A stretch of 64,000 nt of DNA, taken from Burkholderiales bacterium. GTDB taxonomy: Bacteria > Pseudomonadota > Gammaproteobacteria > Burkholderiales > Burkholderiaceae. The stretch spans positions 360,174 to 424,173 of the forward strand of contig JAMFSK010000114.1 of assembly GCA_026225235.1 (NCBI GenBank). Reading direction: 5' to 3'. Shown here piece after piece: positions 60,937 to 64,000 of this stretch. Made by a program: the position numbers and the translations under genes. The notes beneath the pieces are model-generated. The model worked only from the letters and a program-made list of their open reading frames with translations, ran no database searches and was not told the DNA's origin. How positions within the stretch are numbered: the stretch's first letter is position 1; each line of letters opens with the position of its first letter.

Positions 60937-61755
60937 GTGAGAAAGATTTTTCGCCGTGGACGTCCCCTGTTTCTGACGCTCGCGTCAGTCGTGCTCTCTA
61001 CGGGCACGGCTCGGGCAGAAGGCGCAGGCGGGAGCGCACCGGTCACTGACGATAGTGGGTTCGCCGTGCTCAGCAACGCGACCAATGTCACCCACTGGGG
61101 CCTCGGCGTGGGTGTTGGCATCCAGCAAGCGCCATACAAAGGTTATGGATCCAAGTACACACCGATCCCGCTGTTCTACTTCGAGGACAAGTGGATCCAT
61201 GCATTCGGCACCACGATCGACCTGAAGATCGGCCAGTGGAACAGCGTGGTCTTCAGCCTGCGCGGCAAATACGAAATCGGCGATGGCTACAAGGGCTCGG
61301 ATGCGCCGATTCTCAACGGGATGGAAACGCGTGCGGGTGCCTTCTGGGTCGGACCCGCATTGGCCTGGCATACGGCATTTGGCACCTTGTCCGGCGACTT
61401 CCTGAGCGGCGGTAACAAGGGGCAGAAAGCGAACCTCGACTTCGGCAAGTCATTCGACTACGGCAGCCTGTCCATCGAACCCCACATCGGCGCGCAATGG
61501 TTCAGCAATAAATACGTCGACTACTATTACGGCGTCAGAGAATCTGAAGTTCGGGCCGGGCGCCCTGCGTATTCGGGAGAATCCACCATCGATGAGTCGG
61601 TCGGGGCCAAATTCGATTATCGTGTCACGCCTCATCAACTCGTCACGGTCGACCTCGGCGTAACCCATCTGGGCAGTGGAATCACGGATAGCCCATTGAT
61701 CGGCAAGCGCTTCACGCCCACGGCGAGAATCGGCTACCTCTATCAATTCAACTGA
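60937..61755 (+). CDS. MipA/OmpV-family outer-membrane protein
   Basis: A 272-residue beta-barrel protein with a Sec signal peptide (RKIFRRGRPLFLTLASVVLS, cleaved near ARAEG). MipA/OmpV blocks: THWGLGVGVGIQQAPYKGYG, YTPIPLFYFEDKWIHAFGTT, DAPILNGMETRAGAFWVGPA, and C-terminal ARIGYLYQFN. It starts with GTG at 60937 after GAAGGA. It is followed at 12 bases by a response regulator and then a sensor kinase. This arrangement is typical of MipA genes controlled by, or cotranscribed with, a two-component system. Confidence 0.88.
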   Translation: MRKIFRRGRPLFLTLASVVLSTGTARAEGAGGSAPVTDDSGFAVLSNATNVTHWGLGVGVGIQQAPYKGYGSKYTPIPLFYFEDKWIHAFGTTIDLKIGQWNSVVFSLRGKYEIGDGYKGSDAPILNGMETRAGAFWVGPALAWHTAFGTLSGDFLSGGNKGQKANLDFGKSFDYGSLSIEPHIGAQWFSNKYVDYYYGVRESEVRAGRPAYSGESTIDESVGAKFDYRVTPHQLVTVDLGVTHLGSGITDSPLIGKRFTPTARIGYLYQFN

Positions 61756-61767
61756 TCGAACCCCATT

Positions 61768-62442
61768 ATGTCGCGAGTCGCCCTGATCGAAGACCATGAA
61801 CGTTTGGCCTCGATGATTCGGCAGGCCCTATCGGGCGCAGGGGTCGAGACGGATATTTTCTCGGATCTGTCGGAAGCGGCCTATGGCATCGGCAAAGCCC
61901 GCTATGAAGTCCTGATCATGGACCGCGGGCTGCCCGACGGCGATGGCCTGGCATTTCTGCAAAGCCTGCGTGCGACCGGACAGATGACGCCTTGTCTGAT
62001 GCTGACCGCGCGCGACGCCTTGCACGACCGGATCGACGGACTCGAGAGCGGCGCCGACGACTATGTCACCAAACCTTTTGCGATGAGTGAACTGGTCGCC
62101 CGCGTGCGAACCCTGATGCGACGTCCGCCGATCTTGACAACTCTGGTGCAAAGCTTCGCCGATCTCACTGTCGATCCGCAGCAGCACTCGATGCACTGCG
62201 ACGGCAAGACGACCGGACTGGCGCCGGCCGAGTTGCAGATCATGCTGGCCCTAGTCAAGGCGGAAGGGCAGACGGTCAGACACGCGGCGCTCGAACACGC
62301 AGCCTGGGGTCTGGCCGACGCCGTGACCCCCAATGCGCTCGAAGTCACGATTCACCGACTTCGCAAGAAATTGCAGGCCATCAGTTCAACGACCGTGCTC
62401 GCCAATATTCGCAGCGCGGGGTTTGTGCTGCAGGCGCACTAG
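61768..62442 (+). CDS. OmpR-family response regulator
   Basis: A 224-residue regulator. Receiver domain with phospho-acceptor Asp52 (VLIMDRGLPDGDG), Lys104-type TKPFAMSELVARVRTLMRR, then a winged HTH (LAPAELQIMLALVKAEGQTV, NALEVTIHRLRKKLQAIS). It lies between MipA/OmpV and the kinase. Related pairs sense envelope stress or metals. Confidence 0.92.
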   Translation: MSRVALIEDHERLASMIRQALSGAGVETDIFSDLSEAAYGIGKARYEVLIMDRGLPDGDGLAFLQSLRATGQMTPCLMLTARDALHDRIDGLESGADDYVTKPFAMSELVARVRTLMRRPPILTTLVQSFADLTVDPQQHSMHCDGKTTGLAPAELQIMLALVKAEGQTVRHAALEHAAWGLADAVTPNALEVTIHRLRKKLQAISSTTVLANIRSAGFVLQAH

Positions 62443-62493
62443 GTCATCGGCAGCAGGACTGCGTCAACGAGCAAACGAAACAAAAGGCCGCTC

Positions 62494-63849
62494 ATGTTCA
62501 ACTATTGGATTCGCAGCCTATCTGTCCGATTGTGGGTCACCACTGTGGGTGCCCTGGCGTTGAGCCTGACCGTGCTCGCCGCGATCGTCGTCTATACCTT
62601 TGGCCACTCACCGCCGGAGCGGTTCCAGGTCAAGTCGGATATGAGGACAGTGGGCCGCGTTGCCGCGGGCTTGCAGTTCGACGCTTCGGACCACCCCGTC
62701 TCTGTGAACCTCGCTGGACAGACACGCTGGCTCTTTCAGGTCGTGCCGACTGAGCTAATGTACCAAGTGTTCGACGATGCCGGCCATATCGTGCTCACCT
62801 CGGCAGACCCCCATAGCCGTGCGCCTTGGGATGCAGGGAACCCTGCCGCAGCGGCCGGTTCGATCCGCTATCTGAGCATCGATCACCGCCCCTTCGATGT
62901 GGCCACACTGCGCATCGAACACGACGGGATGCATTTTGTGGTCAAGAGCGCGATCAGTGAAGCGTTCAACAGAGCCGTGCTTGGCGAACGAGTCGACCGG
63001 CTTCCCGGCACCGTCGCCGTCACCGTGCTGATCGCGACGATTGTCTTCGCGCTGACCCTCACCCTCACGGTGCGTCGCGTGTTGCGTCCTTTACGCGAGG
63101 CTTCGCGCGCCGCCGCATCGATCACGCCCCAGAACCTCAGGACGCGCTTGTCCGAGAAGGGTGTTCCAAGCGAGATCAAACCGCTTCTCGCGGCGTTCAA
63201 CGCTGCGCTGGCAAGATTGGAAAATGGCTTTACCGTGCAACAGCAGTTTCTCGCTTCCGCCGCCCATGAACTCCAGACGCCGCTGACCCTCATGCGAGGT
63301 CAGATCGAACTTCAGTCCGACCTGGAGAACAAGGAGCTGTTGTTCCGGGAGATCGACATGATGGCGCGGCAAGTGCGCCAGCTCTTGCATCTCGCGGAAG
63401 TCAGCGAAGCGCAAAATTTCAACTTCATCGAGGTAGACCGGCTCGACGTCGCACAGGATGTCGTGGGTTATCTCGCGCGCAAGGCCGACCAGAAGCAGGT
63501 CAAGCTGCAGGTCGATGCGGCTGCTGAAATGCCCACTATCAACGCCGATAGAAGCGGCTTGTTCATCCTCTTGAAGAATCTCGTCGAAAACGCAATCAAC
63601 GCGACGTCCCCTGGCGGATCAGTCTTTGTTTCAATCGACCCTCACTCGATTCAGGTTCGTGACGAAGGGCCGGGCATCCGTGCGGACTATCTGCCATTCT
63701 TGTTCGAACGATTCTGGCGCGCCCCGGATGTACAACACGATGGCGCCGGGCTGGGCTTGGCCATTTGTCGGGAGATCGCGGTGGCGCATCACTGGCGGCT
63801 CAGCGTCGAACCGTTGAGCAAGGGAACGCGATTCGTGCTGTCCTTTTAG
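62494..63849 (+). CDS. Two-component sensor histidine kinase (HATPase_c, HAMP-type)
   Basis: A 451-residue membrane kinase. Helix 1 at about 13-35, periplasmic domain 36-170, helix 2 at about 172-194, HAMP, then the H-box ASAAHELQTPLTLMRGQIEL with His258. The N-box is FILLKNLVENAINATSPGGS, with G1 RDEGPGIRADYLPFLFERFW and G2 GAGLGLAICREIAVAH. It is the partner of the response regulator 51 bases upstream. The signal is unknown. Confidence 0.92.
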   Translation: MFNYWIRSLSVRLWVTTVGALALSLTVLAAIVVYTFGHSPPERFQVKSDMRTVGRVAAGLQFDASDHPVSVNLAGQTRWLFQVVPTELMYQVFDDAGHIVLTSADPHSRAPWDAGNPAAAAGSIRYLSIDHRPFDVATLRIEHDGMHFVVKSAISEAFNRAVLGERVDRLPGTVAVTVLIATIVFALTLTLTVRRVLRPLREASRAAASITPQNLRTRLSEKGVPSEIKPLLAAFNAALARLENGFTVQQQFLASAAHELQTPLTLMRGQIELQSDLENKELLFREIDMMARQVRQLLHLAEVSEAQNFNFIEVDRLDVAQDVVGYLARKADQKQVKLQVDAAAEMPTINADRSGLFILLKNLVENAINATSPGGSVFVSIDPHSIQVRDEGPGIRADYLPFLFERFWRAPDVQHDGAGLGLAICREIAVAHHWRLSVEPLSKGTRFVLSF

Positions 63850-63966
63850 ACCAGGGTCAAGGCTTCGCGCTCTCGGTTTCAGACGGCTCCCGTTCCTCGA
63901 GGTCCGACACGGGGCGCTGACAGGTATGTCAAAGTACGGCATTTCCACGAGTGGAGCGATACCCTC

Positions 63967-64000
63967 ATGAGCAGCTTGCCGATTGCCGACCGCTGGTTTG
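63967..64000 (+). CDS. Start of a probable metallo-beta-lactamase-fold hydrolase, cut by window edge
   Basis: Only eleven codons are visible: MSSLPIADRWF. A GGAG lies before the ATG. In Burkholderiaceae, MBL-fold hydrolases often begin with the very similar LPxADRWF. The call is a guess from this N-terminus. Confidence 0.35.
   Translation, partial: MSSLPIADRWF

Noticed and set aside
1..64000. tRNA, rRNA, riboswitch, insertion sequence, prophage
   Set aside because: None could be supported by visible sequence; no transposase or integrase motifs and no rRNA or tRNA signatures were seen.

Overview
The window looks like a chromosomal segment from a high-GC betaproteobacterium of the Burkholderiaceae (Burkholderia, Paraburkholderia or Caballeronia type). 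The signs are GC-rich codon use, a Burkholderia-style trimeric porin at 52568-53689, many LysR, IclR and ABC-transporter catabolic clusters, and gene starts typical of that group. I found no rRNA, tRNA, CRISPR array, insertion sequence or phage gene. Assignments come from reading motifs and gene order; no database search was run.

Layout. 1-7082: amine and amino-acid nitrogen metabolism, with a class II glutaminase (cut by the window edge), a type III glutamine synthetase or gamma-glutamylmethylamide synthetase, a cupin regulator, a LysR regulator, and a FAD amine oxidoreductase followed by electron-transfer flavoprotein etfBA. 7146-13507: a tight three-gene operon that I cannot match to a described system: a long right-handed beta-helix protein, a 262-residue helical and proline-rich protein, and a VirD4/TraD-like ATPase fused to a seven-bladed WD40 propeller. 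13761-14726: a PLP-dependent threonine/serine dehydratase. 14836-26546: a 12-kb catabolic operon on the minus strand with an amidohydrolase, an IclR regulator, an acyl-CoA ligase, a citryl-CoA-lyase-like enzyme, an intradiol dioxygenase, a YCII protein, a hydroxyisobutyrate-dehydrogenase-like enzyme and a complete Liv-type ABC importer. 26812-29896: Lrp/AsnC, YCII, a second dehydrogenase and a LysR.

30358-33072: a solitary homodimeric pyruvate-dehydrogenase E1 (AceE type). 33404-40097: an electrophile or redox cluster with two SDRs, an Old Yellow Enzyme, a YCII protein, a quinone-oxidoreductase-like MDR, LysR and ArsR regulators and a DUF427 protein. Three of its promoters carry the same TACAAAGTCTT box at the same distance from a -10-like element. 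40386-46376: an MFS exporter, a TetR regulator, a glyoxalase-fold protein, a FAD aromatic hydroxylase and an acetate-permease-like pair (yjcH-actP). 46388-47498 is a decayed paralogue of the FAD hydroxylase.

47560-51671: an ECF sigma, anti-sigma, periplasmic metal-sensor-like protein and DUF1800/DUF1501 operon. 51752-53689: a tiny lipoprotein, a YXWGXW protein and a porin. 53943-59041: a compact archaic (Csu-type) chaperone-usher fimbrial operon whose usher is broken by a one-base frameshift. 59556-60796: a pRiA4b ORF-3 family gene, divergent from an unknown gene that has a good LexA-box match upstream. 60937-63849: a MipA/OmpV outer-membrane protein with a two-component system. The start of a probable metallo-hydrolase runs off the right edge.
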